From contig CALHDG010000019.1 in assembly GCA_938023075.1 (NCBI GenBank), positions 1 through 43,700 of the forward strand: a DNA stretch of 43,700 nucleotides, read 5' to 3'. Under the pieces are notes generated by a model. That model was not told the origin of the DNA. It did no database searches and worked only from the letters and a program-made list of their open reading frames with translations. Origin of the DNA: an uncultured Chitinophagales bacterium. GTDB lineage: Bacteria > Bacteroidota > Bacteroidia > Chitinophagales > JAHDHT01. Positions 33,768 to 42,815 of the stretch are shown here, one piece after another; position 1 is the first letter of the stretch; every line of letters begins with the position of its first letter. The position numbers were made by a program, and so were the translations under genes.

Positions 33768-35363
33768 ATGAAAAAATGGTTAGCACTCCTATTATTTAAT
33801 TTTACTAACATCATTCTTTATGCACAAAATGAGATGGGCATAGATGAGCGCATTGACGAATTGTTTGGTCAAGCAACCGGCTGGTTTGTACAATTTATTT
33901 TTTATGCGATTCCTATCTCTAAAGGAGTTGCCGTTCCTTGGGTTTTGTTTCCTTTAGTTTTGGGTGCTTTGTATTTTACTATACGTTTTTCTTTTCCTGG
34001 TTTCAGGCTTTTTGGTACTGCCATTAATACCGTAAGAGGAAAATATGATGATGTAGAAATACATAAAACCGACTTGAACGTAGCAGATGGCGATAATCCA
34101 GATACCATAAGAATTGAAGGACAAGAAGGAGAAGTATCGCACTTTCAGGCGTTAACCGCTGCCTTAAGTGCTACGGTTGGTCTCGGTAATATTGCCGGTG
34201 TTGCGGTAGCTGTAGTTATTGGCGGTGCCGGTGCTACTTTTTGGATGATTGTTTGCGGCTTAATTGGTATGGCTTCAAAATTTGTAGAATGTACGCTTGG
34301 GGTTAGATACAGAGAAGTGGATGAAACCGGCAAAGTCTATGGTGGACCAATGTATTATTTAAGCAAAGGGCTTGGAGAAAAAAATATGGCTGGCTTTGGT
34401 AAAATTCTGGCAGTTTTGTTTGCTATTATGTGTATTGGTGGCAGCTTTGGTGGTGGAAATATGTTTCAGGCTAACCAGGCTGCGAGTATCTTTTTAAATA
34501 CTATTGGTTTTAGTTCGCCTGCCAGTGGAGCCATTTTTGGTATTATCATGGCTGTGTTGGTTGGTATTGTAATTATTGGTGGTATTAAACGTATTGCCTC
34601 CGTTACCGAAAAGGTGGTTCCAATTATGGCAGCCATTTACGTGGGTGCGGCTTTAATTATATTAGTTATGAATATTGGATTGGTTCCTAAAGCCTTTGCA
34701 ACCATTATTTCAGAAGCTTTTGCACCAACTGCAGTAGCTGGAGGTTTTTTGGGTGCCTTAATTCAAGGTTTTAAACGAGCGGCTTTTAGTAACGAAGCTG
34801 GTATTGGCTCTGCAGCCATTGCACACTCGGCAGTTAAAACGAACGATCCGGCTAGTGAGGGTATTGTTGCTTTATTAGAACCCTTTATTGATACTGTAGT
34901 AATTTGTACCATGACCGCCTTGGTTATAGTAATTGCCAGCTTAAAAGGAGATTTTGCTTTGGGTGCTGCCGACGGGGCTACAAAGTTAGCTAATGGAGGA
35001 GCTTCTTTAAGCGGTGTTGATTTAACTAACTATGTTTTTAATAGTACCATCCCAGGTTTTACTTATGTATTAACTTTAGCTGTTGTTTTATTTGCTTTTA
35101 GCACCATGATTAGTTGGAGCTATTATGGTTTACAAAGCTGGACTTTCTTATTTGGGCGAACAAAAACGATGGAAAATTTGTACAAATTTATCTTTTGTAT
35201 TTTCGTAGTAATTGGTGCAGCTGCTAGCTTAGGCAACGTTATTGACTTTAGTGATGCCATGATTTTTGCTATGATGGTACCGAATATGATCGGTTTGTTT
35301 ATTCTTGCTCCTAAAGTAAAAGAAGAGTTAGATAAGTTTCTTGCCAAAATTAGAAATGTATAA
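33768..35363 (+). CDS. Alanine/glycine:cation symporter, AGCS family
   Basis: A 531-residue polytopic protein with about ten TM helices. Family marks include HFQALTAALSATVGLGNIAGVAVAV, GGPMYYLSKGL, GFKRAAFSNEAGIGSAAIAHSA and STMISWSYYGLQ. These transporters import alanine, glycine or related amino acids with Na+. The first 20 residues look like a cleavable signal (ending LYAQ), which is a common Bacteroidota feature of this family. Single-gene unit; a large hairpin element lies 44 nt downstream of the stop. Confidence 0.92.
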   Translation: MKKWLALLLFNFTNIILYAQNEMGIDERIDELFGQATGWFVQFIFYAIPISKGVAVPWVLFPLVLGALYFTIRFSFPGFRLFGTAINTVRGKYDDVEIHKTDLNVADGDNPDTIRIEGQEGEVSHFQALTAALSATVGLGNIAGVAVAVVIGGAGATFWMIVCGLIGMASKFVECTLGVRYREVDETGKVYGGPMYYLSKGLGEKNMAGFGKILAVLFAIMCIGGSFGGGNMFQANQAASIFLNTIGFSSPASGAIFGIIMAVLVGIVIIGGIKRIASVTEKVVPIMAAIYVGAALIILVMNIGLVPKAFATIISEAFAPTAVAGGFLGALIQGFKRAAFSNEAGIGSAAIAHSAVKTNDPASEGIVALLEPFIDTVVICTMTALVIVIASLKGDFALGAADGATKLANGGASLSGVDLTNYVFNSTIPGFTYVLTLAVVLFAFSTMISWSYYGLQSWTFLFGRTKTMENLYKFIFCIFVVIGAAASLGNVIDFSDAMIFAMMVPNMIGLFILAPKVKEELDKFLAKIRNV

Positions 35364-35406
35364 TCTTGTAATTACTTGTTAGAAATTTACATTTAAGAAC
35401 GATGAG

Positions 35407-35540
35407 AAAATAAATTTATAAACTCTGATAAAGCCATTTTTTGATAGACGAGTTGAAAAACGCAGGCTTAGAGGGGCTTAGACGAGGCTTTTCAAGGAAG
35501 TATATCGGAAAATGGCAAAGTCAGATGGTAAATTTATTTT
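35407..35540. repeat. Type II hairpin element, copy 2 (134 nt)
   Basis: A long imperfect inverted repeat. Pairs in order are AAAATAAATTTA (35407-35418)/TAAATTTATTTT (35529-35540), TCTGA/TCAGA, GCCATTTT (35433-35440)/AAAATGGC (35509-35516) and TTGAAAA/TTTTCAA. The centre reads, on the minus strand, CTCGTCTAAGCCCCTC followed by TAAGCCTGCG, resembling the core at 299-326. The T-run at the right end could terminate transcription of the symporter gene, but the size suggests a mobile or structured element. Confidence 0.6.
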
Positions 35541-35660
35541 TTTAACGTTCCCAAGCAATAAAAGATAACCTAAAAGTTCAATTAACAATGTTGAACTTTA
35601 TATACGTTTCCATAGTTATGTTTGATATACATTCATAATTTTAACTCAAAAGCATATTAT

Positions 35661-36407
35661 ATGAAACTTTTAAAATTATTGACCTTAATAGTAGTTGCGC
35701 TATGGTCGTTATCGGGTTGTGTTTTTATCAACTATCAAAAAAAGATAAAAAAAGATCCCCTTTCCGTTAAAAAAATTGATTTGACCAATCGTTTTTTAAA
35801 AGAAGTTCCAAAAGCGGTTTTCGCTTGCAAAAATTTAGAAACTTTAATTCTGTTTAGAAATCGAATTAAAACGGTACCGCCTGAATTGTTTGAATTACCC
35901 AATCTAAAAAAATTAGTATTAGACAATAATCAGTTAACCGTATTACCGGCTGACATTGGGAAGCTCAAAAAGTTAGAACACTTGTCTGCCCGCTTTAATA
36001 ATATTGATTCGATTCCACCCGAAATTGGAGCTATACCCGGATTAATTAACTTACGGTTAGACTATAACAAGTTATCTAAACTACCGCCCGAAATGTTTAA
36101 TTTAACAAGCTTAGAATGGTTAACCCTCGCCGATAATTTTATTGAAGCCATACCAGCAGAAATTGGACAATTAGAAGTGATAGAATTTTTAGACCTAGGT
36201 GGAAATAATTTGGAGGCTATACCAGAAAGTTTTAGTAATTTATCTTCATTAATCGAGTTAAAAATAACTAAAAACGCGGGTTTATTAGAAATTCCACCTC
36301 AAATGTGTGGCTTGCGAAATTTAGAAACCATTTTTTTAGACCAAGCTGCTTTGGTCCCTCCTTGTTTGTTTACCGGCAGAAACAGTAGATTTCGATTAGT
36401 TTATTAA
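35661..36407 (+). CDS. Leucine-rich-repeat lipoprotein
   Basis: A 248-residue protein. A lipoprotein signal places the lipidated Cys at residue 20 (LWSLSGC). About seven leucine-rich repeats follow from roughly 45 to 215, with the PxxLxxLxxLxxLxLxxNxL pattern (e.g. LPNLKKLVLDNNQLTVLPAD). It probably binds a protein ligand at the cell surface or periplasm. I use the ATG at 35661; an in-frame ATG at 35622 would put 13 polar residues before the signal. Confidence 0.8.
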   Translation: MKLLKLLTLIVVALWSLSGCVFINYQKKIKKDPLSVKKIDLTNRFLKEVPKAVFACKNLETLILFRNRIKTVPPELFELPNLKKLVLDNNQLTVLPADIGKLKKLEHLSARFNNIDSIPPEIGAIPGLINLRLDYNKLSKLPPEMFNLTSLEWLTLADNFIEAIPAEIGQLEVIEFLDLGGNNLEAIPESFSNLSSLIELKITKNAGLLEIPPQMCGLRNLETIFLDQAALVPPCLFTGRNSRFRLVY

Positions 36408-36454
36408 GGTTGAAATTAAACATTAAGTAGGTTATAAATAATGCATAAATTTAG

Positions 36455-36517
36455 CCTAACTTTTACTGTTTAATAGAGATCAAAAGGTAATTAATATTGT
36501 AAAATTTGTGAAAATAT
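36455..36517 (+). pseudogene. Possible relic of a T9SS sorting-domain tail
   Basis: AAAATTTGTGAAAATAT at 36501-36517 is identical to 39421-39437, the KFVKI end of the haloperoxidase gene. Looser similarity (CTTTTACT, then CAAAAGGTAATT) extends upstream. It sits just before the haloperoxidase start in the same orientation. It could be the tail of a lost tandem gene; the match is short and AT-rich. Confidence 0.35.
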
Positions 36518-36586
36518 GTTACATAATTAAGATATTTGCAAAACGAGGTTGGTAGACCGCAAAAAATAAGCGAAATTTGCGTATAT

Positions 36587-39439
36587 ATGAAACAAACTCG
36601 TCTATATCAATATGTTACTATTTTACTTGTAAGCATTATGAGTTTACAAGCCAATGCCCAAAAGCATTCAGTAGCTCATAAATGGAGTGAAGTTTTATTG
36701 CAAGCCATTCGAGAAGATTTTGCTAGGCCCACCGTGCATGCCAGAAACCTCTTTCATACTAGTATCGTCATGTACGATGCTTGGGTAATTTTTGATACGA
36801 CCAACACCGCAAAAACATACCTGCTAGGTAATACCTTAAATAATTTTGAATGTGATTTTGATAAATCAATAGCTACCGACCCTAACCTAGACGATTTACA
36901 AGCTGCCAGAGAGATGGCGATTAGTTATGCTGCTTTCCGCTTGCTAAGGCACCGGTTTAGAAACTCGCCGGGAAGATTAAATTCTTTACCTCGTTTTGAC
37001 TCATTAATGATTGCCTTTGGTTATGATAGAAATTTTGGTTCTACCTTCTATGCAAATGGTAATCCTGCTGCTATTGGTAATTACATAGCCAAATGTATGA
37101 TAGACTATGGTTTGCAAGATGGAGCTAATGAATCAGGCTCTTATCGAAATACTTTTTACCAACCGGTTAATGAACCTTTTTCTCCTTTTTTACCCGGTAA
37201 TCCTGAAATTGATGACCCTAATCGATGGCAGCCATTATTACTAAATATTAGTGTTGACCAGAGTGGCAACCCCTTACCTTCGGGTGAAACTATTGCCTTA
37301 AGTCCGGAGTGGGGCATTACCCTACCCTTTTCGCTTTCGCCATTAGAATTAAATATTTATGAACGAGATGGAGATGAGTATTATGTTTATAAAGATCCTG
37401 GTTCGCCACCATACATGAATTTTGATGAACCGGATTCACTGTCTAATCCTTATCGTTGGGGTAATGAGTTAGTTTTAGTATGGTCAAGTCATTTAGACCC
37501 TGCTGATGGAGTAATGATTGATATTTCTCCTGGTGCTTTTGGCAATAATAAACAACTGCCTCCTACTATAAAAGATTATGAAATTTATTATGATTTTTAC
37601 GAAGGAGGCGATATTGGAAGGGGACACGAGTTGAATCCTTCAACAGGTGAACCTTATGAACCAAATATAGTACCGAGAGGGGATTATACGAGAGTGTTGG
37701 CAGAGTTTTGGGCTGATGGTCCTGATTCAGAAACCCCGCCGGGTCATTGGTTTTCTATTTTAAATTATGTAAATGATCATGAACTTTTTGAAAAACGTTA
37801 CCGGGGAGAAGGCGAAATTTTAGATGACTTAGAATGGGATGTAAAAGCCTATTTTTTGATGGGTGGAGCAATGCACGATTGTGCGGTTGCCGCTTGGGGT
37901 TTAAAAGGTTGGTACGATTATATTCGTCCGGTTTCAGCTATTAGAATGATGGCAGATAGAGGGCAATGTACCGATGCTAATAAAATTAGTTATGATGCCT
38001 TTGGTATTGATTTAATTGAGGGTTATATTGAATTAGTGGAAGAAGGAGACGACATGGCTGGAAACAATAATGAAGATGTTGGTAAAATAAAAGTAAAAAC
38101 CTGGAAAGGACCGGATTACATTGATGAGCCAGAAACTGATAAGGCTGGGGTAGATTGGATTTTGGCAGAAAATTGGTGGCCCTATCAGCGCCCCTCTTTT
38201 GTAACCCCACCTTTTGCCGGTTATGTTTCCGGGCATTCTACTTTTTCGCGTGCCGCTGCTGAGGTATTGACTATTTTAACTGGGGATGCATATTTCCCTG
38301 GAGGAATGGGCGAATTTGCAGTAAAGAAAAATGAATTTTTGGTTTTTGAAGAAGGTCCAAGCGTAGACTTTACCTTGCAATGGGCTACCTACCGTGATGC
38401 CTCTGACCAAACTAGTTTGTCGCGTATTTGGGGCGGTATTCATCCACCCGCAGATGACATTCCTGGTAGGTTAATTGGCGAAGAAATTGGAACCGAAGTG
38501 TTTGATTTTGCGGAACAATTCTTTTTTGCTGATGTAGATAAGGATGGCTACAATGCCACCATTGATTGTAACGATAACGATGAAAATATTAATCCTGATG
38601 CCGAAGAAATAGCTAATAATGATATTGATGAAGATTGTGATGGTATCGCTCAAATAATTGATTTGGATATGGATGGTTATCATTCAGATGAAGATTGCGA
38701 TGATTTCAATTCTGCCGTTCACCCCGGATTATTAGAAATTGCCAATAATGACATAGATGAGAATTGCGATGGAATCGTTTTGATTATTGATACGGATGGC
38801 GATGGTTTTAATTCTGCTGTAGACTGCAATGATAATAATCCTAATATAAACCCTGAAGCTATTGATATACCGAACAACGGAGTTGACGAAAATTGCGATG
38901 GCATTTTTGAGATTATCGATGAAGATTTAGATGCCTTTCACTCAGGTATTGATTGTAACGACAATGACCCCAATATTAATCCTTACGTAGATGAAATACC
39001 TAATAATGAGGTAGATGAAAATTGTGATGGAATTGCTTTAATCATCGATGTAGATAGTGATGGGTTTAATTCTGATGAAGATTGTGATGATGCGAATCCG
39101 AATGCCTATCCGGGAGCAGTTGAAATTTTGAATAATGGGATAGATGAAGATTGTGATGGGAAAGATAATATTACTTCAATACCAAATTTATCAGTTAACT
39201 ATTTTAAGATTTATCCAAACCCGGCTACTGATTTTATTACGATTGATACTGACAATAAATATTTATTAAGTTGGGATATTTTTAATTTGAAAGGACAGCG
39301 TTTATTAACCAATACACAAGATAAAATTTTTAATGATACGATAACTGTTTCAATTGAAGATTTGAAAACCGGTACATATGTATTGAGCTTTACTTTGCCG
39401 GATGGCAACAAGGCAATTTCAAAATTTGTGAAAATATAG
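36587..39439 (+). CDS. Secreted vanadium haloperoxidase-like protein with MopE repeats and T9SS signal
   Basis: A 950-residue protein. The signal peptide ends ANAQ. Residues about 25-640 resemble vanadium-dependent haloperoxidases/PAP2-type phosphatases: VSGHSTFSRAAAEVL near 547-561 and SRIWGGIHPPADD near 612-624 supply the vanadate- or phosphate-binding His residues. Residues about 647-860 hold five MopE-type metal-binding repeats (D.DGDGF.S..DCND.NPNI.P...E..NNGVDENCDG). Residues 865-950 form a type IX secretion sorting domain ending KFVKI. It is therefore probably exported and anchored at the cell surface. I start at the ATG at 36587. Oxidation of halides versus phosphatase activity cannot be decided from sequence. 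Confidence 0.85.
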   Translation: MKQTRLYQYVTILLVSIMSLQANAQKHSVAHKWSEVLLQAIREDFARPTVHARNLFHTSIVMYDAWVIFDTTNTAKTYLLGNTLNNFECDFDKSIATDPNLDDLQAAREMAISYAAFRLLRHRFRNSPGRLNSLPRFDSLMIAFGYDRNFGSTFYANGNPAAIGNYIAKCMIDYGLQDGANESGSYRNTFYQPVNEPFSPFLPGNPEIDDPNRWQPLLLNISVDQSGNPLPSGETIALSPEWGITLPFSLSPLELNIYERDGDEYYVYKDPGSPPYMNFDEPDSLSNPYRWGNELVLVWSSHLDPADGVMIDISPGAFGNNKQLPPTIKDYEIYYDFYEGGDIGRGHELNPSTGEPYEPNIVPRGDYTRVLAEFWADGPDSETPPGHWFSILNYVNDHELFEKRYRGEGEILDDLEWDVKAYFLMGGAMHDCAVAAWGLKGWYDYIRPVSAIRMMADRGQCTDANKISYDAFGIDLIEGYIELVEEGDDMAGNNNEDVGKIKVKTWKGPDYIDEPETDKAGVDWILAENWWPYQRPSFVTPPFAGYVSGHSTFSRAAAEVLTILTGDAYFPGGMGEFAVKKNEFLVFEEGPSVDFTLQWATYRDASDQTSLSRIWGGIHPPADDIPGRLIGEEIGTEVFDFAEQFFFADVDKDGYNATIDCNDNDENINPDAEEIANNDIDEDCDGIAQIIDLDMDGYHSDEDCDDFNSAVHPGLLEIANNDIDENCDGIVLIIDTDGDGFNSAVDCNDNNPNINPEAIDIPNNGVDENCDGIFEIIDEDLDAFHSGIDCNDNDPNINPYVDEIPNNEVDENCDGIALIIDVDSDGFNSDEDCDDANPNAYPGAVEILNNGIDEDCDGKDNITSIPNLSVNYFKIYPNPATDFITIDTDNKYLLSWDIFNLKGQRLLTNTQDKIFNDTITVSIEDLKTGTYVLSFTLPDGNKAISKFVKI

Positions 39440-39490
39440 GTTTATAGCAGCATAAATTGCCTTATCATTTTTACTATTTGAAACCTTACA

Positions 39491-39632
39491 ACGAGGGAGA
39501 AAAGTAACCAAACTAGCCCCGATTGCAGCGGTTATGCTGCCTGAAGCGCAGGATTTTGTCGCCTAGCCGCAGCATTTGAGCGGAAAGCGGGACTGCACTT
39601 TTTACGTGCCTCATGGTTTCGCTTCAAAAAAA
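39491..39632 (-). repeat. Type I hairpin element, copy F
   Basis: Minus strand: T-tract, GAAGCG (ending 39625), 5' block GTCCCGCTTTCCGCTCAAATGC, distal stem ATGCTGC/GCAGCAT, 3' block ACCGCTGCAATCGGGGCTAG. The far end lacks a clear GCTTC partner. It begins 13 nt after the lgt stop on the same strand and fills the space between lgt and the convergent haloperoxidase gene. Confidence 0.85.
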
Positions 39633-39645
39633 TAAATTCAAAAAA

Positions 39646-40782
39646 CTATCGGATTCTTTTTTTAAAATAAACCATCAGTATAACTCCAAAAGCAACTAAG
39701 CCTAAGGCTATAAACTGACTTAACGATAAGTTGAACGCATACCGATCATTGACTCTGATAAATTCAATTAGAAATCGTTCAATGCCGTTTAACACCAAAT
39801 AAATACCGAACAACATACCGGGTATCGTTATTTTTTTTCGAATGGCAACCAGAAAAGCAAAAATACCGGTGCCCATTACAAATTCGTAAACTGAAGTGGG
39901 CCAAACTGGTTCAGCCAATTTCGTGCTCATCGTTCCATCTGCCATTTCAAAGGGGATGCCTCTGCCTAAAACATTGTTAGGGTAATCATAAGCCCAAGCC
40001 CAATTGGGTAATCCAGGATTTTCTAATAAGTTCGGTTTGCCCCAATCGCCATCGCCACTAAAATGGCAACCTAAGCGACCTACCGCATAACCTAAAATTA
40101 AGGCGGGTGCGGCAACATCTAACATATGTACAAAAGAGAGTGCGCCTTTTTTCTTTTTCACATACCATGCTAAGGCTAAGCCGGCAGTAATTAAACCACC
40201 ATAAAACGTTAAGCCGCTAAATGAAAATATTTGCCCCATGGGGTCTGCAAAAAAGTCTTCGTAATTTTCGATTAGACTCAGCAATTTCGCACCACCAACT
40301 CCGGTAATGGCAGCCAACACAATTAAATCGCCTACCAAATCGTGTGGACGGATAGTTTCCGTAACATCTACCGGTTTGGGATATTGTTTTTTTTCGGTAA
40401 GATGATTATAGTAAACCAAGCCTCCTAAAATTAAGGCTCCTAATAAGCCACCAATCATGTTTCCTTCAGACGATAAAATAAAGGCTTGCGGGTTTTCGAC
40501 CAAAGTCATATAATTTATGCCACCATGCACTAACTTATATCCTAATAGAAAGCCAATTACCGCATTGCTAATCACACTCCATATTGAAAGTGGTTTTCCT
40601 CTGGTTATTTGCCGGGTAGTTGCTTTAAAAATTCCTAAGGTTTCCATTCTTCGAAATTCGTACTGTAGCCAAAGTGTGCCAGCTACAAAACCCAACGCCA
40701 TAAAAAAACCGAAGGTTTGTATGGGTAATGGAAGGGTAAATCCGGTTAGGTCGTAAATTAAGTCTGTAATTGTTGGATACAT
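39646..40782 (-). CDS. lgt: Prolipoprotein diacylglyceryl transferase
   Basis: A 378-residue integral membrane protein with about seven TM helices. The Lgt signature region [18 protein letters not shown] and the catalytic-helix stretch [22 protein letters not shown] are clear. Lgt adds diacylglycerol to the lipobox Cys of prolipoproteins, so it serves the lipoproteins at 6673 and 35661 among others. It is about 90 residues longer than E. coli Lgt, with an extended loop after TM2, as is usual in Bacteroidota. It starts 3 nt after the mtaB stop, so the two are one transcript. Confidence 0.9.
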   Translation of the reverse strand: MYPTITDLIYDLTGFTLPLPIQTFGFFMALGFVAGTLWLQYEFRRMETLGIFKATTRQITRGKPLSIWSVISNAVIGFLLGYKLVHGGINYMTLVENPQAFILSSEGNMIGGLLGALILGGLVYYNHLTEKKQYPKPVDVTETIRPHDLVGDLIVLAAITGVGGAKLLSLIENYEDFFADPMGQIFSFSGLTFYGGLITAGLALAWYVKKKKGALSFVHMLDVAAPALILGYAVGRLGCHFSGDGDWGKPNLLENPGLPNWAWAYDYPNNVLGRGIPFEMADGTMSTKLAEPVWPTSVYEFVMGTGIFAFLVAIRKKITIPGMLFGIYLVLNGIERFLIEFIRVNDRYAFNLSLSQFIALGLVAFGVILMVYFKKRIR

Positions 40783-40785
40783 TGG

Positions 40786-42135
40786 CTAAGTTAATATCTT
40801 ATTTGACGATTGAGTAATTTTACCTTTAACGGTAAGATCTTCAGTTAATTGATTAAGAAAAATGTATTTAACGGAATTTAAGTGCGTGCCATCCTCCGGC
40901 ATCTCCACTTTAATATAATTGTCCGTAAAACCTTGCATCATACTTTTGGTTTTACTTTTTTCAAATAAAACAGGTTTGGTTTGTGTAAGATGGCTTTCGT
41001 AAAATGCCCTTTTTTTCTTTTCGGATAAGATGCGTAATTGTTTGCTTCTTTTATGCCGGGTTTCTATTGGAACTGCTTCATCCATTTCAATAGCTAAAGT
41101 ATTGGCTCTTTCTGAATAGGTGAAAACATGTAAGTAAGAAACTGGCAGTTCATTTAAATACTGATAGGTCTTTAAAAACAATTCATCCGTTTCACCGGGA
41201 AAGCCAACAATTACATCAACCCCAATACAACAATGTGGCATTACTTGTTTTATGTAATTGATGCGTTCTGTATACAAATCCGTTAAATAACGGCGGCGCA
41301 TTTTTTTTAACAACACATCGGAACCCGATTGTAACGGAATATGAAAATGCGGCATAAATTTTTTGCTGGAGGCAACAAAATCTATAATGTCAAAATTCAA
41401 TAAGTTGGGTTCAATAGATGAAATGCGGAAACGTTCAATATATTCAATTTCATCTAAAGCTTTAATTAAATCTAAAAACGATTCGGTTGCTTTCCGGTTA
41501 CCAAAATTACCTTTGCCAAAATCGCCGATGTTTACGCCGGTTAATACAATTTCTTTTGTACCCTGTAGCGCAATTTCTTTGGCTTGTTTAACAACATTTT
41601 CTATAGTTGCACTTCTACTTTTTCCTCTTGCCAAAGGAATGGTACAAAAGGCACAACCATAATCACAACCATCTTGCACTTTTAAAAAAGTACGGGTACG
41701 CTCACCCGAAGAGTAAGATGGAATAAAAGCATCTACCTCTTCAATTTCGCCGGCAATGTATTTTGTATAATTACCATAATTTATCTTTTCATCTAATGCA
41801 ACTAAATGCTTGTGCAGGTTAAATTTTTCTTTTGCACCCACCACCAAATCAACACCTTCAATTTCCGAAATTTCTTTGGGTTGCAGTTGGGCGTAACAGC
41901 CTATCATAATTACTTTTGAATTGGGTGCCACTCGTTTTGCTTGCCTCACTATTGAGCGACATTTTTTATCGGCATTGTCTGTAACCGAACAAGTGTTAAT
42001 TACATAGTAATCCGCTCTATCTTCAAACGACACTTTTTCGTAGCCTTGTTCTCCTAATCTCTTTTCAATTGAAGAAGTTTCTGCGTAGTTGAGTTTGCAG
42101 CCTAAGGTATAATATGCTATAGTTGGTTTGATGAT
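40786..42135 (-). CDS. mtaB: tRNA t6A37 methylthiotransferase MtaB, no canonical start codon
   Basis: A radical-SAM methylthiotransferase converting t6A to ms2t6A in tRNA. The N-terminal MTTase domain has TLGCKLNYAET, INTCSVTDNADKKC and IGCYAQLQ cysteines; the radical-SAM cluster is CDYGCAFC; a TRAM domain closes the protein. The first cysteine codon is at 42097-42099. Between it and the preceding stop (42136-42138, the toxin's TAA) there is no ATG, GTG or TTG. The codons are ATC ATC AAA CCA ACT, and ATC occupies the place expected for ATG. The first canonical start (GTG at 42033) would remove the first cluster cysteine. Either AUC/AUA initiation, coupled reinitiation, or loss of function must apply. 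Confidence 0.85.
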   Translation of the reverse strand: MIKPTIAYYTLGCKLNYAETSSIEKRLGEQGYEKVSFEDRADYYVINTCSVTDNADKKCRSIVRQAKRVAPNSKVIMIGCYAQLQPKEISEIEGVDLVVGAKEKFNLHKHLVALDEKINYGNYTKYIAGEIEEVDAFIPSYSSGERTRTFLKVQDGCDYGCAFCTIPLARGKSRSATIENVVKQAKEIALQGTKEIVLTGVNIGDFGKGNFGNRKATESFLDLIKALDEIEYIERFRISSIEPNLLNFDIIDFVASSKKFMPHFHIPLQSGSDVLLKKMRRRYLTDLYTERINYIKQVMPHCCIGVDVIVGFPGETDELFLKTYQYLNELPVSYLHVFTYSERANTLAIEMDEAVPIETRHKRSKQLRILSEKKKRAFYESHLTQTKPVLFEKSKTKSMMQGFTDNYIKVEMPEDGTHLNSVKYIFLNQLTEDLTVKGKITQSSNKILT

Positions 42136-42549
42136 TTACTTTTTTATGATTTCTTCAAATTGTTTTAAAGTTACGATTTGGGTGTTTTTTACTTTTTTTA
42201 GGATTAATAAATCTTTATCTCCTGTAATGAGGAAATTTGCGTTTCCATCAATACTGAGATTGAGTAAGAAGTTATCTTTTGGATCTCTGCACAATTTTAA
42301 ATTTGTCTTTACTGATATTAATTTCCCTTTACTTCTGATAAAATCAATCAATAGTATAATTTTCTCACTTGTAAAATATTTACGAAACTTTTCTTTTAGT
42401 GCAGTATCTACAATCTCAGAAATTAACTTATTTGAAAAAAGAAGTTGGACTTCATCCTTAGAAATTAATTCCTTTAAAAATGATCCTGTGGAAGAAATCA
42501 AAAAACTGATCCATAAATTACTGTCTATGACTATTTTTTTGATTTTCAT
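42136..42549 (-). CDS. PIN-domain toxin (PIN_3/COG1569 type)
   Basis: A 137-residue PIN protein. KKIVIDSNLWISFLIS carries the first acidic residue, CRDPKDNFLLNLSIDG the central pair, and LITGDKDLLIL the last Asp. Such toxins are RNases held in check by a cognate antitoxin. Its start overlaps the antitoxin gene by 32 nt, and its stop codon is immediately followed, in frame, by the mtaB coding sequence. It may therefore have displaced the native mtaB leader. Confidence 0.85.
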   Translation of the reverse strand: MKIKKIVIDSNLWISFLISSTGSFLKELISKDEVQLLFSNKLISEIVDTALKEKFRKYFTSEKIILLIDFIRSKGKLISVKTNLKLCRDPKDNFLLNLSIDGNANFLITGDKDLLILKKVKNTQIVTLKQFEEIIKK

Positions 42550-42757
42550 ATCTTTCGGCTCTTACTTTTTCAACCTCTTCTGTAATCTCTTCTAATGAAA
42601 TGGGATGTTCTTTTCCTATCTCTCTTATTTCTTCAACAGCTTCCCAAAATTTCTCTTCTATTTCTTTTTTATCAATTTCAATCAAATTCAGTGCTTCCCA
42701 CTCTTTAAGTGTTTGCTTCACTTTAGGATCTAAAACTGTAATGGTTAATCTTTCCAT
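42518..42757 (-). CDS. Antitoxin of the PIN toxin
   Basis: A 79-residue acidic protein. ERLTITVLDPKVKQTLKEWEALNLIEI is the strand-helix opening common in small Bacteroidota antitoxins, followed by a long charged helix that probably wraps the toxin. No helix-turn-helix is obvious. It precedes and overlaps the toxin gene, the usual antitoxin-first order. Family name not assigned. Confidence 0.7.
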   Translation of the reverse strand: MERLTITVLDPKVKQTLKEWEALNLIEIDKKEIEEKFWEAVEEIREIGKEHPISLEEITEEVEKVRAERYENQKNSHRQ

Positions 42758-42815
42758 AATTTAAAGATAAGCTATTTATTTATAAAGTTGTTTTCTTGCG
42801 CTTCCACGAAAAACC

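Noticed and set aside
42128-42595. Plus-strand 155-codon frame
   Set aside because: Antisense shadow of the PIN toxin gene, whose motifs are clear on the minus strand.
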